The notes under the pieces were generated by a model, which searched no databases, was not told the DNA's origin, and was given only the letters and a program-made list of their open reading frames with translations. From assembly GCA_013399305.1 (NCBI GenBank), contig VXAI01000068.1:2249675-2313674 (forward strand): a stretch of 64,000 nt of DNA, written 5' to 3'. The position numbers were made by a program, and so were the translations under genes. The DNA is from Rostratula benghalensis (taxonomy: Eukaryota > Chordata > Aves > Charadriiformes > Rostratulidae). Below, one piece after another: positions 1-15,200 of the stretch (the first letter of the stretch is position 1; every line of letters starts with the position of its first letter).

Positions 1-294
1 CTGTTCTTGATGCTGAGGCCATTCCTGGTGCGATGCCAAACTGTATGAGGTACTTGGCATCCCCGTAGCGAGTATTGCCAAATTGTCAGGTGCATGACTG
101 TCTGGAACAGAAATACTTCCTGAGGTCAGAGGTACCGGGGCAGGAAAGGATGTTGATGGTTTTTGGAAACTTGTGTTTGCGGCTACACCAGTAACTGTAT
201 CCACCAAAATGGAATTCTGGACCAAAGATGAACCAAGCAGGGAGTTCTCGGATACCTGTCCGTCCCCTTTAGGTTTCTTAGCAGCCTGGTCAGC
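1..294 (-). CDS. CCNT2: CCNT2 coding exon 9, 5' part (cut by the window edge)
   Basis: Starts with [20 protein letters not shown] and stays open for 98 codons to the edge, ending ...[11 protein letters not shown]. It is Ser/Pro-rich and mostly disordered. In known CCNT2 genes this last exon is the longest and continues to the His-rich region. Confidence 0.95.
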
Positions 295-3200
295 CTAAGG
301 CAAGAAGGACAGAAGTGAGGAAATACTCAGAACACCTGTGCAGTGCATTGTGATTTAGCCAAAAGGTGAGGGTAAGAGCTGACTCAAGGTTTCACCCCCT
401 CCCAACCCAGCTGCGGGAATAAAGAGCAAATAAGGTGTAAGTAAACTTTTTCCCTTGGGTCACCATTCTCCTAGAAGTTCACCTCTTTTTGCTAGACACT
501 GGTAGAGGAAAATTTCTTACCCGCCAATTTCTAATTCTCTTGAGCCTGCTAGGCGTTTTCTCCAGTATCTGCAGAAACTCATGAGTTAGCTCTGGGTAGA
601 AAAAAAACCAAAGCCGTTTCTTACATCTGATTCTGTAAAAAGCAGGTTAAACTTTCAGCATTTCTCCAGAGTAACAGCAAATACAGCTTTTGCAGTAGCG
701 ACTACAGGCTGCGCCTCATTCAAGATTAATAAAGAGTTGTGTTAGACAAGCGCTGAACAACAAAAAAAAAGCTACAGTGTTTCACTCTGACAGACTTCTG
801 ACCACTACACACATTCTGAAAAACAAGTCTGAATTTCAGATTTTAATTTTCCCTGTTGCAGAATCTTAATTTGTTAATGCCAAAGTTTCTAGAGAGCTCT
901 GTACAAGCAATAGCTCCAAAAAGAACGTATTTGTCACTGAGCTTGGGCATTCCCTGTATGAAGGTCAGTTCCTTTAAAGTAGACATTTCTAAGTCAGTCT
1001 CCTTCAGTCATTCCACCCCATTTCAGGAACAACCAACAACAGCTTCTGAACAAAACAGGAGCCACCAGACTCTTTAAACAATAGGTTTTGCCTAATTGGT
1101 GTTTGCCGAGAAGCAGCTGGCTGTGGTGAAAACCCACAGATCCTTCTACTCAGCACAGCCACAAGGAAACATAGGTCTGCTGGTCACCTGCAGATAAAAA
1201 TACTTGCCACCGAAATTTAAATTTACTCACAAGCTTCAAATAATTAGGTACAGTCAGAATTTGAATGCAAAAGTCAATCTCCTGCACGTCAGGAAGAACT
1301 GGCTTCTCCAGAGCTCCACAAGGGAGTGAGGAACTGAGCTGCTCCCCAGAGCAGAACCGCATCAGCGCTTTGTTCTGCCCGAGTCTATCACACACCAGCT
1401 CCGAACACGCTTGAGAAGATGTGCTCACTCCAGCTCAGTGTCTCATGGGATTTTAAAAATCAAACCCATGCAACGACCGGACAGACCAAACCAAAGGGAG
1501 AAGGAAGGCAGGGCGGTGTGTGATCCTGCACGTACAACTTCAAAAAGCCCAAGCCAGAGACATTTTGACTTGCTCACTCTGGTTCTGTGCTTCACGTGGG
1601 GGGCTGTGCTGGGCCATGCCGAGCCTGGAGGCCTCCATCACCACTTTGAAACAAATTCTCGCTCTAGAACTAAGAGCAAAGCCCAAGACATCGATCTCAA
1701 AGCCCCAGAAGCCTCTACCTCCCCTGCAGTAGAATACGTAGGCCTAGAACTCAGACTCTGCTCTGGCAAGTGCTATTTAAAAAGATAGTCAATTTCTAGA
1801 TAGACAGTCTTCTGGGTGTATGCTTTCTTCTGGGAAGAAGTCATTTAACAAGATATTTTACAGGGTTTGATAACACAGGTAACATAGAACTACCTGCATA
1901 AATAGGGCATAAATATGTATAGCCTCAAAACCAGTTGTCTCAGTCATGGGAAAGCCATAAACTTGGACCAGGACTTCATGGATTTCCACTGGCAGGTCTC
2001 CATCTCTTTCCTCAAACTGGAAAGCACTTAAAAGGAAAAGTCTAAGGTGCACCTCCAAAAGGGATGTGGGTGCCCCAGCCCACAGGATGAAGTGAGAGGG
2101 ATCTCAAAACTTCTGTCTGTCTGCTGAAGTTCAGCCCTCTCCTGTACCTTTCTCTCACCCAAGCATCCAGCGTGTGAAATCGGTGAGGCTTATTTTAGGC
2201 TTAAAGGTAGGCTCTTATTATCCCATTGCTCCTGTTTTTACATAAATAAACCCTTGAATTTTGAGGTGTGAAAAGGCAGTGTTCCTTACCATCCAGCAAT
2301 TCTAGAGTAACTGAAGGATCTACATATTCCCACCAGTGCTTTCCATCGGTCGACACTGGAATCTCCCAGTTGGACCACTTGCAGGCCAAGTGAATGCACA
2401 CACATGCTATCACTGTGGGCTTGTACTGGAGACAGAACGTGGTAAGGTGAAGACTGTTCCACACAAGTTGTAACGAGGAACCAAAGGAAACCAAACATGT
2501 AAAAGAGAAAACCCAAACAAATCAACCCTTACCACGCAGAATCACACAACTTGTCAAGCAACAGCAGGTAAACATTAGCTCATGGCACATTCGTCTGATT
2601 ACGTTTGTAAGAGATCTCTCTGCCTTCAGAAAGCAGGGCAGGGCATTTATCTACTTGTAAAGCTTCGTTTGCTTTTGCAATAAAGAGTGTGATTAACAGT
2701 AAATGAGTACGGTAGAGTAAGTGGGGAATAGAAGTACTTCACGTAGTCTAACAGGGTCCATTAAAATGTGACAGAAATAAGCACACAGCTCTGAAGGAGA
2801 GGCTTAGACAGAGGCCAAGTGCACGACTTGGGGGATTTAGCTCTGACTAGGCCAGGATCTGGGACATTTGGGAACTCGCCTTCAGCTCCCAGCTGGCACC
2901 AGCACAGAGATAATGGTTCCGTTTCACTGCTTCATCACAGCTTTTCTTAACAGCTGTTTCCAACACAGAGCCCTGCCCAGCACGGAACCACCAAGAAATA
3001 TTTCTTTGGAACAACTCCAGTAACCAGCAGGTAATTCCTTAAAAACTATTTACATGTGATGGAATCCTACTCAATAACGCTCAAAGTTGTTTTGCAAGCA
3101 GTAAATCGAAGTCATCGAGACTAAACTCTGTTGTCAAATTCCACCTTTCTATGGCAGGCCATGTATACACAATCCCCATTTGGACTCCTACAACTTGAAA

Positions 3201-6200
3201 TTTATGTAAGTACTTAAGTTTTAAAACTATATATAAAGATTAAAGAGCTGTTTTTAAAAGGAAGAACATTGGACTACTATTAGTCTATATGAAAGGAAAA
3301 AAAAAATAATCAGCTAGTTGAAAAGCTCTTAGACCCACTACAATTTTATAAGTTAAGATTGGCTCAATATATTTAAAATTAAGAGAAAACTGCCATTAAC
3401 TACAAGTGTAAACTAAAAAATAGTTTTGTACTTACCAAGATCCTCGAATTTCTAGGTTAAGTTTAGCTCTTTGTAATCTTTAGCTGCTATTCAGGCTACC
3501 AATTTTAGACTTATGCACTCACAATCGAGAAAATGTCATCAGAAAGCACCACTACACTTCTCATTGTGCATTTAACCCCGCTGTGCCGTCAGGCCCTTGT
3601 CCAATACACCGCACTGCACACAGGAAGGAACCACCACTGGAGATGGCCCAGTCTCCTGTTGCAACAAGGGTAAGACACATGGAGGGGGCCCTGCAGTAAA
3701 GGAAGCTATAGTGTGCTACAACAGTGCAACAAAGAGGTTCAGGATAACAACCTGTTGGTAGCCATGAAATAGGATGTCTGTGCCAAATCCTTGCTTGCTG
3801 TAAGAGAAGAAAAAGGGAGAGATTAGGTAGCTGGGCTAAGTGGGCAGCGCCGTTCCACAATGAAAGCAGTTTTACCTTCCAAAAGCTCCACTGGGTATTG
3901 CCACAGAACTGACCTGAACAGAGCTAACTACGCTGTCAAACCACCTTTTCCACGCTACATTCAGTAACTGGAGATGGACCTGTCCCCCTGTTCCCTGCCC
4001 CTCCCGCTGTACAACCCACGGAGGGTTTCCTGTCGCTGCTCTACCCCGCAAACGCTCTCCTGGGAACCCCTCCTTCCCCACCCTCGCCCGCAGAGGGTCC
4101 CTGCACAGCCCTGGACTGCAGAGAGGCAGTAACAGGCAGTTCATAGCACAGCACGAGGTCTGCCCTCGGAGAGGAGCACGGCAGGAGAGCACCCTCCCAA
4201 CCCACAGCACCCCCCGCACCCCCCAAAACCAGCCACAGCTCTCTCCCAACACCCTGCGACACAGCAAGCTCCCAAGACAGAGTAAAAACATTAAACAAGT
4301 TTTCTGCTCCCTCTCATCAAGGAGGACTTTAAACCATTTGGTTCTGCATTTCTTAAACCTACAGCAAAGCTTCCATAGGAAATAAACAACTTTTTGGTTG
4401 TTTTATTTTATAGTCAGGACCCTCCCCCCTTCCAGCCCCCCAAGCCCCCCGAGGCTGCAACTTGCCAGAAGTGAAAAGCTGCCACTTTAGGCTGTTAGAG
4501 CCATCCAGTGCTGACCCCTGCCAGTGAAACCCCCACTCCTCACTCGAGTAAGAGAACTTACTGTCACATGCATACAATGGAATAGCTGGGCACAATGCTT
4601 TTAACTGAAGATTGAATGCAGCCTTCATTGAATTCTTACTTTGACACTATCACTTGAAACCAGTGCTACCTGCAGAAAGTGTATTGTTTAATTTTATGTC
4701 AAAGGGAGTATCGTTAAACTTACTTTAATAATAAGCTTTCCATAAAGTTTGAGAAAGACTGCAATGGCTTTTAAGATTTAACTTTTAAACAGCATATTAG
4801 AGACGTGAGTTAACTCAACTTCTAACGATTGCTGAGGAGTACAAATCAGATTTCTCTTTACTCTACACAGCCAGGTAGTGCCAGGAGCTGAGGAGAACGT
4901 GGAAGTAGGAAGGTAACAGGATCCCCTCCTACACACAAATTCTACTACTCCATAATAATCAAAAGGTGAACTGACAATGAGACAGTGTTATACTATAATA
5001 ACTTAGTTTGCAAGCTCCAGGGGTAGGTGTGTGCCACCTTTTTCCTCTCCCTCCCATCAAAAAAAAGGATGTAAGGCAGGATTACCAAACAAGGGAAATG
5101 AGACCACCGTAACCAAACACAAGAAAATACAGCATGGTTCAGTGAGACTGAAATGGATGTCTTGCTCTTCATTTTTCATCCAAGTAATGTTTAAAGAATC
5201 TCCAATGGTTTCTATATTCTGTAAAGTTACAACATGTTTGAATTAAGGGACCGGACCGAGAAGCATCTCTGCTCTCACTGAAATGGCTCTTTGGAACAAG
5301 GAAAAAAAACAGATGCCAGAAAACTTGTTTAACATCAGCTTGAAAGTTGAGTAAATCAAAACACACACCTGGAAGAAAAGAAGCACATCTTGAAACACAC
5401 ATTTTAGCCTCAATCAAAAATTACTGTGCTGAATACCTCACCTATACTACAGGCAGGCTGATACAGCCTCAACTGATTTACAGCTGAATAATTGTCAGTG
5501 CCAAAACCAGCAAGAAATTTCAGCTCACAGCTGGAGCCTACAGTCACAGGAGGCACAACTGAAAACGTCTGTCCCAATCTCTTCTCTTACATTTAGGGCA
5601 GCCTTGGTTTAGTAGAATCCATCACTAAAATTATAGCTAAGGAATTTTGATTCCTACATTTTGGTGTGTTGATTCCTTTATAGTAGTGGAAAGTGCATCT
5701 CCAAATTAAAATAATCTTGAAGGAGAGGTTAGAAGCAGCCAGCAGAGCTTCTCTGTTGTAACTCACAAGTCGCAGAACTCATGACTGATGCCAGCCATTA
5801 ACAATCAGTGTTGTATTTTATCATTCAGGAGTGATTTAAAACACTCACCCTGTCTCACTGCTGCAGCAGCAACCATGAGGCAGGGGATTACTGAAGTAGC
5901 AATCAAGACTTTGGGACGGGACTTGTTGTCCGATACACCTTCCAAGAGGCTCCTGTCTCCAAGAAATTCCTTAAGTGGAAATCAAAATGGTTTTTACTGG
6001 GCACCACCACACAGTTCAGCTGGTGCAATTCCAAGATATTAGAGTCTTTTCTTCAACACCAGGTGATCCTGAGATAATTGTGAAAACATGAGTGCCCGGT
6101 CACTCTTAGGAGAGTGGAAGGTGGCTGTGCCTGGGACCCTGATAACGTACGTAAGCATTCCCTGGGAAAAGGAGACTGCAGGTAAGTCAGAAAACATCCG

Positions 6201-9200
6201 ATGACAGAAACTGTGCTGAAGTCCTCCTGGGCAAAAGGAAGAGAGCCACAGGCTCAGACTGGAGGTGTGGTGGTGGGTGCCTGTGGACCTGGAAAGGACT
6301 GGAGGAGGTCATGGTGTAGGCGTTCTGGTCTGAGCAGTCCTGGTGACTTGACTTTCCTGAAATCATCTAAGCTTTGGGAACAGGCCTGCAAAAGCCTGTT
6401 TGGAATGTGACAGCCACCTGTAGCAGTAACAGAGTGCAGATGGTGCTTAAAAATCTTTCCACACCACTTAGGATCCTAATATTTACATTTCCCTCATTGG
6501 AATACCCCCTGCAAAAAGCAGGTTGATTCAGATTCATCTTCTCTTCTGCCACCTCGCCTTTATCAGCCCAGTTTACCCAACGGCAGCTGCGCGCACACTG
6601 TGGTATGCTTGAAGAATTTGACAGTGCAATCCCCACCAAAGATCAGTAAGGAGGTTCAAAGATACCTGATAACCTGTAGAACAGCGAGACCAATCCCAGA
6701 AATCCTTGGAATCCATTCTTCAGTTTCAAAAGAAGGTTGTGTAACCAACACAGAAAAAGGAATGAGTGAAGGTTTCCCCAGACGGAGATGAGGATACAAG
6801 TTCCACCAGAAGCAGGCTGGGAACAGACAGATTTTGCACCAGAGCTTAAGAGGACCATAGCATGAGATTCTATGATCTTGGCACCAGAGCACATTTCACT
6901 GCTGAGAATTCAACCAGCATTCAAGCCAGTAAGGTAGTTTGTCACCAGGAACAGGTTTTGGTGCTGTTTTCTCCTTTTTTTTTTATTTTTTATTTCCTCC
7001 CCCCCCTTTTCTTCTCTCTTCAGTACTGAAGCATCCTTGGTACGGGCACTGAAGCTTGCTGACAGGCCTTCATAGATTCATTGCCTCCAGATTCTTTAGA
7101 GGACCTTTAGGATCCTAAGGAATGATGGTTCTGTCTCCTCTTCTCAGTCAAGGACACTGAGGAAGAATGGTGCAGAAAAGAGACTGAGCCCACACCATTT
7201 CCCTTGTCTGCTCTACTGACCAAAGTGTAAAGATGGCACAATTTAACCAACTCACAAATCTTTGAAAACCAGAAGAAATAATTAGATATCTTATGCCTGA
7301 GCATCACGAGTCATTACGTATCCATCCAGTCACCCCTTATCTACAATGGTCTCTGTTGTCCAATACTACCTTCAGAAAGGCTTTTGATCTTAGAGATGAA
7401 GAAGGCAACCTTTTTTAAGTTGTATGTTGAAGCAATTATGTTTATTTGCACCAGTTCCCACTTAGTAGTTCATCTTCAGCTTCCAGCAAGTGATTCTGGT
7501 ATGGCATTACGAGACTTGGCAGTCTTCTGACAAAGAATGTGGCTAAAACCTTTAGAGCATCATCAACAGAACCTGGTTTGGTTTGGGGTTTTTTTTGCCA
7601 TTTGGATCTCTAAGTGGGTAGCTTACAGATTAATAGAGGTAACAGTGACAGCATAAAGCACATTACCCTGGATGCAAGCCGACAAAAAGTGATGTGGAGA
7701 ACCAGCCTCCTCTTGGCCACTTAAGTTTAGCTACCAAAAGGGCATCTCCTCACCCCACAGCAATTCAGTGCACAGGTGCTAAGGCAGCCCTTGAGTACCT
7801 CAGCTGACTCAGTAGCTTCTCTTTCGACTCTTAAAACAGTCACCCACATTACATCCCTCCCTCCCCTCTCTCCACAAACATACTGTTGGAGGTTTTAACC
7901 ATAACAGTCTTGGATAAGTTAATCACCTTTAATAAATAAAAAAAAAAAAGGTATCTCTGCCATCTGAAATGCAGCATTTTGTCCAGGAAGACACGTTACC
8001 AAAACCCTTTAACTTCTTAGTCAATCCCTTTTAACACTAAAGACTGAACACTGACAAGTCTTAGATAGGTGGTGAAAGCTTCAGGAATTGCAACCTAGGC
8101 CTTGCACCTATTGACATTAAAACAACACACTGTCCAGTAAATAAATGCTACGAGACAGGGAACTAAACCCACTGTATCATTGAGGATACACCACTGTGCC
8201 CACAAGCCCATCTCTTTATTCACTCAAGAGTAGCATTCCATGGCAATTATTTCTACTTGCTTGACTTGCATGCACAACTACAGATGTCACGCTCAATGTT
8301 ATTTGTGGATTCATTTACTGTCCTTTTTTTTTTTTTAATATGAGATAAAATCATAGAATCATTCAGATTGGAAAAGACTCTTGGGATCATCGAGTCCAAC
8401 CATCAGCCCTACTCTACAAAGTCCTCCCCTACAGCCCATTTCCCAACACCACATCTCAACCACTCTGAAACACGTTCAGGGATGGGGACTCAACCCCCTC
8501 CCTGGGCAGCCTATTCCAGTGTCTGACCACTTGAGCATGGAGTCAAGTCTTGTGTTTACAGCCTACATCCCCTCTAGGAGGGGCTTACTCTGACAAGGAT
8601 TTTGTTTGTGTACATACACACACACTCAGAGGAGCACACCTACTCCAGTGAGCAGGTTTCCAAGCATCTGCTATGTTACATTCACTTTGCATCAGCGCTT
8701 GAGAAACACGGCTTTTCAGCCCTCACTGGAGTCTTCAGATGTCAAGATTTGGTATAATTTTAGAATTCTAAGTATTTTGTCAAACTGTGCTGACATTAAA
8801 TAGTAGCTTTCAAGTGTCAAATTTAAAAACTAGCATGGACCTCCAATGTATGAATTTTGTCAGCACACAGAACACAATGGAAAGAGATGAACTCCCTTAG
8901 AGTGGTCTCCGCCCTTGATTAAAGGATATAAAGTTTGTGTAGCAGTGTTTTTCATCTTGTAGGCCTGAGTCAAATGTGGAAATGCTGTGTCTGTCACCCC
9001 TCCCCACAGTGCAAACCCCAAGCAGAAGTGCAGGAGCTCAACAAACCAGTGATTTCCCTCAGGTCACTCACAGGGGCCCGTGTTTACACTGACCCAAAGC
9101 AAAACCCTACAGAGCTGCTGCTGCAGACTGAGATGTTAGGTACAACTGTCTCAGGCACTGAGTCACAATCAAATCCAGAAAGCAAGCAGAGAACCATCAT

Positions 9201-12200
9201 CTTTATAGCAAGAATGGAGAAAAAAAAAAAAAGCTACTTTATATGCAAATAAGGTACAGCACCATCCCTACTGGGAATCAAACTGCAGATACTACACCAG
9301 GACACTACTTTAAAAAGAGAAAGGAGAGACTTTTCCTTCAGAAAACAACTTTAATTCTAGAGTGACTATAAAACAGACTGAGGTAACAAAATGAAGTTGC
9401 ACTTCACTTTCCAATATGTTATACAGGAAGAAAATTAATTTTGAAGTACTTTTCATTTTTCAGTGCAACAATAGCTAATGACTAAAGACTAACAACCATA
9501 GTCTAGTCATTACCAAACAGATTTAAATTAAAGAATATAAAGTGAAAGCTTATTTTAGGTGCTTTTACAATTTATTCCTTTTTTTTTTTTTCATTCTCCA
9601 TCTTATGGGACGAATTTTTTTTCTTTTTTTTTAAAAGCTCCAAAGGAAACCAATTTCAGTATTAAAGGAGTTCCAAACTTCAACAAAAATTAAAGAATAA
9701 ACCAGGTCTGTAACTAAAGTCACATTTACGAAGTGCCTCCAAGTTAGAGGAAATGACTGTTTAATAAAAGGTTTGGGGATTTGTGCTACCATCCAAAACA
9801 GTTAAGTATACCCTGTTCTAGAAAAAAGAATTAAGTATTTGCACGTGATTGCCAACCTGTTATGCACTGTCCTAACCCCCAGTTCATTATCTAAAAAGAT
9901 TTGCTACACAAAAAGCTAGCATTAGCCACCAACCAACACACAGACTAAATTTTAGTTGGGAAAACTACTTCTGAGTGAAACCAATCAGCCCAGAATGACA
10001 CTAAGTTGTTGGTTATTCAGTTTTCAACTACTAATTTCTTCTGTCATTTAAGAAAACATGGATCAGATGGGATTAAAATCAAAACTAATAAAAGCAAAAA
10101 AATTCTGAAGGACAGAACTAAACTCCATATTGGACTCTAAAGGTTATGATCAAGCTTTTAGTAATTAGCTTTAAACAAACTCTTTGAATAACATAGTTGG
10201 TGAAGACCATATTAGACAAATAACATCACCTTGAAATATTACTAAAAAGGTAAAAAAGGACTTACAGAAGCTGTTAAAAGTCACTGACCTCTCACTAATT
10301 GCGTACATTTCACAACATCTGTGTGCGGATGTTCAATGGTAATCTCAAAACCTGAAGAGTTAAGAATACATTTTAGAACTATACATTTTCATCTCTCAGC
10401 CTAAAAAACCCAAGCCCTTCTCCCTTCCCCAGACCTAAGACGCTTGCTAAGCCTTTGCACTGAAGATCAAGAACACTCTTTAACTGCCTTTTGTTCTGTA
10501 CTCTTTCACACATTTGAATGGTAGATGAATTAGTAAAACATCCAGTCCTAAAAATACCTCTCTCTACCTACGCTGAAGTCAGATGAGTTTCTTACCAGAA
10601 TGTTCCATTTCAATTTGGGAATTACCTGAGCCATTAAATGATTACACTATGACCTGTGATGTTCCAAGATAATAACCCCCACCTAAATGATACCATGTTC
10701 TTCTACTGAAAGCCAAAATAGAGAAGAGCATTTGGTATAAAGCTCTTCCCAATCACTTCAGAACAAATGTACACCTAACCTAGTATAACATGCTACTTGA
10801 TATGAAGGAATATCCATGTAGTTACTACTTTGGAGTAAAATCTGTTGGAAAGGGTACACATTTCTACCCCATCAAAGTGTCAGAAACACCTGTTTTCACA
10901 AGTATAGATGGGCCTTTTTTTTCTCCAAAGCAAAAAGAACAGATCTGCTAATAAGAAACCACATTCTCAGGTCAGAAGTCGTACACAAACCCAGTAAAAT
11001 TCTAGTGTACCATGAGCACATCAACAATCCAGTTACTTGGGTGCCATTACTTCTTCCTGGTAAGCTGCCCGCACAGGAGATATTTAGGAAGACATACCTA
11101 AAGTTTGAAGCATTATTGTTTCAAGTATAACCAGCTCTTGGGCTTGCTGAAGGTATGCCTGAAACAAATAAGCAAACAGGTCAAGACGTAGCTAGCTATT
11201 GCCTCAAAATTTTAATCACACACTTCCTATTTGAGCACTGGTACTAGAAACACAAGCTTCTACACAAGAAACCCACCAGTACCCACCACCCAAGCCAGTT
11301 AGAACCGGCAACTCGGAACACTTGGCTGCAGTACTACTTTCTTCTACTGGACAAGCAGTGCTGCAAATTCAGTTATACCAGCCTAAACCATCTTTCACAG
11401 GAAGATTTACTCAGTCTAGATCTCATATAATCTATTCCAGCAAAGCATTCTGGGGAAAAGGAGGGGATGCTGTAAGAATGGCAAAGGCTTGCCGGTGAAA
11501 ATCAACTCAAATATCTCTAGGCTGGTCATCCATTGTACACATACTTTGAAATACAGCTGGGGATACTCAGTTGGCCTTTGTTAAGCCAGCTTAAGCTTTT
11601 GGGTTCAAATACACATAGATATACACATATCCACACACCTCTCCATGCGTGCTCCAAGACTAAGGAGCATAACAAAGGTGCTCAAATAGTTTTATACGTC
11701 AGCTGAGGTCCAGCAAGGTGTAACTAGCTCAGCCTGACCTTCAAGCTGGACAACCCTGGTGCATTGCCACCATAATTCCTCCTACATTTGGTTTCAGGAA
11801 GACTCATCTCAGGGAAGAAAGTGTGATCTATAAAGTTGAGTGGAAGCTGTACAAGCTTTGGCAAATGAAAGGAAGCCCAGTGTATAGCAGAGGCAGGAGC
11901 TGACAACTGCATAGCATCCTTTAAAAGAGAATGTAGACACCAGTGCCCAACCAGCCACGGGCTGAGAAAGACACACAGTGTCCTGAACTCCTCTGTCCAA
12001 ACTGTCACTTAGGGAACCACACCTGAAAACTCTATTTAACATCTAGTCTTCTACTGTACACATAGAAATCTTAAAAATAATGCAAGTTCAACGTGGGGCA
12101 ACCTCTTCAAGTTTTGTAACACAGATATTCAAGCCCCTAGTAAGTTATATTAAACAATACAAAAGACTTAAATGGTGTTAAAACAATTTTTTTTTTCCTA

Positions 12201-15200
12201 GTTTGCAGATAGCAATAATCCAGTCAAGAAAACTGAAGGCATCATTAGATGAGGTATCATCTGATTATCTTTAGAACCATTACTTCCACCTACATCACTC
12301 TTTGTATCCAGCTGTGGCTCTTGAGGATGAAGACAGGCATGTGCTACTTTAATAACGTGTTCAAGTTTCCGGGGTTGTTCTTCCACTTTTGCAGCCAAAA
12401 ACAATGCCGTAGGAGATATTATCTGAAGAAGAAAAACATGTATGTATTTTTTTAACTTTTTACAAATAAGACTTGAATTTTTATGGAGTCTAAGCTGGTA
12501 ATTAGAAAAGGTTTAAGAAGTCAAATTTGTTTGGGGGTTTTTGTGGGGTTTTTTCCCCCCCCTATTGTTTTTTGGTTTAAAACAGTTCTGAAATCATGCA
12601 AGGCAGCAAAAATAACCAGTCTTGTTTTCTTTTATAACTGATGTAATCCTCTCAGCAGCACGGGGAAGGAGTAGCATAAATGCTAAATTCCATTTGTAAG
12701 ATGTCTGAGGTCAAACTAATTCTAGTTCAACTTAAAAAGAATACATTTGGTCCAGAAGATTTAGTCATACTAGAACAGGCTGTTTCAAGTTAAATATACT
12801 TCGTGAGAAAGTTCATCCCATTTCTTGCCCAGCAGTCAGCTACGGCACCATCGTCTCAGTAAAACTCAAAACAGCTCTGCTAGCATTTGGTTCTCCTAAA
12901 AAGCAAGAAACTTTGCAGAGAATTTTAAGGCAAATATCATGTTATATAAATATAGGTCATATAAGTGAAAGCTTACTCTTAGAAACTTCACTATATACAC
13001 TGCAGTGAACTAAGCACATGGATTTACAATACAGCAGTTACGTACAATGCTAGTAAAGACTACAAATTTAAGATAATTTTTTTAATAAAAATTCTAGGTG
13101 TCATAAGCTGGCACCAAAGCACCTGTTCACATTTCAGTATCACCCAGAAGTTAGCTACAAAGCAGTTTTGATGCCTAGCTGTCAGATGCCAGATGTGCCC
13201 CTGTACAGAACACAGCTAACCAGAAGTTACTTAGAAGAATCAGGGTCCTCTTTCTATGCAAGTTGCCCAAGTTGAACAGGCATGAAAATGACAGTAGAAG
13301 TCTTCATGTAGACACAAAGAGATTAAATTGGTTAGGATGAAGCCAATATAAAGTGTTTGTTCAGAGACTGAAATAGCTGCTTGTTGAGTATTTAATCCAC
13401 GCATGGTGGAAGCGGAGCAGGTATTGGATTTCTCATTCAATGCCCAAGTAGAACCAGACCCAATGAACTGAAGAGCAGCCCCACTTCCCAACTGAAGGCA
13501 GGTTCGCTTTTCCTTTTTATCAGCAAGCAGCCCTTCCTTATGTCAAAATGAAGCCTTTGGCATAAAAAGTTGCAATATATTAAAAACTGCAACCAACTAA
13601 TTAGAATGGAACATTTAAGTTATCACCCATGACATTTCAGGAGCTTCAAAGGAGTACTTTTGCCCCCTTAAATGACTTTGAAATGTCCACTTGGATCTCA
13701 AGTAAAACTGGCAGTTTTTACTTAAAGTAAAAGTTGGCAGACTTGAGGAAAACTGACACCCATGGAAGGTGATACCCTTGGACGAACAGAAATGTGCCAT
13801 GAAGAAATCCAGTATTCTAACAAAACCCAAACCACCCAAAACAACTCACAGGGAGCAAATTCTTCTACAACGGAGACAAAAGCACTACTTTCTTTTTTAA
13901 GAGCTTGTAACTTAAGCTTTTGTAAATGGCTGAAATAAAAGCTGAAGTCAGGTGTTGCTGAACAAGGCCACATTAACACTGTCATTTAGAACTTCTGATG
14001 ATTTTTGAGAAATTCCTACTCATAATGCCTGAAGTAATGATTTGAAATTCCAGAATAAATTCTCTTTGCTAGGGACACGTTACCTGAAATATGTCTCACT
14101 TAAGCTGGGAGATAAAGTTTTAAACACTAAATGTGAAGGAAAGACTTTCTGGAGTCCAAGAAGTTGGGAGAGCAACAGCTTTGAAGTGCCAGAAGCTATA
14201 CAGTAGCACACACAGGTATAACCCAACATACACATGCTGTAAAAAGGTATTTTCTAGTGCAGACACACCGTGTTCCAACCCAGTAATGCAGGAAGCCAGT
14301 CAAATATTTCTCTTCTACATTTGTTTCATCCATATGACCCCTCTGGTAACCTCTTCCCTGGTGCTTCAACAATTTAGGGCAGGCAGAAGTGAGGAAGGTC
14401 TCTGAGGTTTGCACTTTCTACGCCAGGGCCAGCCCAACAGGAAGCACTACATTCTCAGACCAAATCCTGAGCTTTTGGGCCAGGAAGCCAGAGAAACGTG
14501 GGTGACAGAAGAAAGACAACTGTGAATGTTGAAGAACCAATGGAGTTATGAAAACAGGTTTGACAACAAGACTCTGGACAGAGAGGAGGAGGTATTAATG
14601 AGGACACCAGAAAGACTGGGAACTGCCTCCATTTTCACTCAGGAAGGAGGGTTATGATGAGGTAGACCATGATGGACTGAAAACCAAAACTCAAGTGAAG
14701 TCACCTAGGAAGGAAAGTTAAGTCAGGGCACATTTGGAATCAGAAATAGAATGGATGATGGGAAAAAAAGCTTTAATAGAAAGTAAATAGAAGAACCTTT
14801 CCATTCCATCTCCCTGAGCAATGAACTGTTGCTCCCTTCTCTTCCCCACCTTTCTCTAGCTTTGCCATCCCCACTGAGCATCACACGCTTACCCCCAAGG
14901 ACCTGCATTCAGGCCTTACAGTTTTTCTAGCTTTGCCAAAGACATCCTAAACCAAGGTCTCTTTCCACACAGTTTGTGGGTAGTTAGGCATACACAGAAT
15001 TTTCACAATTTATCATTCTGAAAAAAATCAACTTCCAACAATTACCCTGGCTGAAAATATTTAATTTCACAGAGACATTCTTCAAACCAAGTCACCAATA
15101 ACTGCACAATTAAACCATCAGAAATTTCTCCCTCACTACTATTCTACGTTTGACTGCACTGAAGCTTTACTTCCTTCCAAAAAAGCACCTCTTTCATCAG

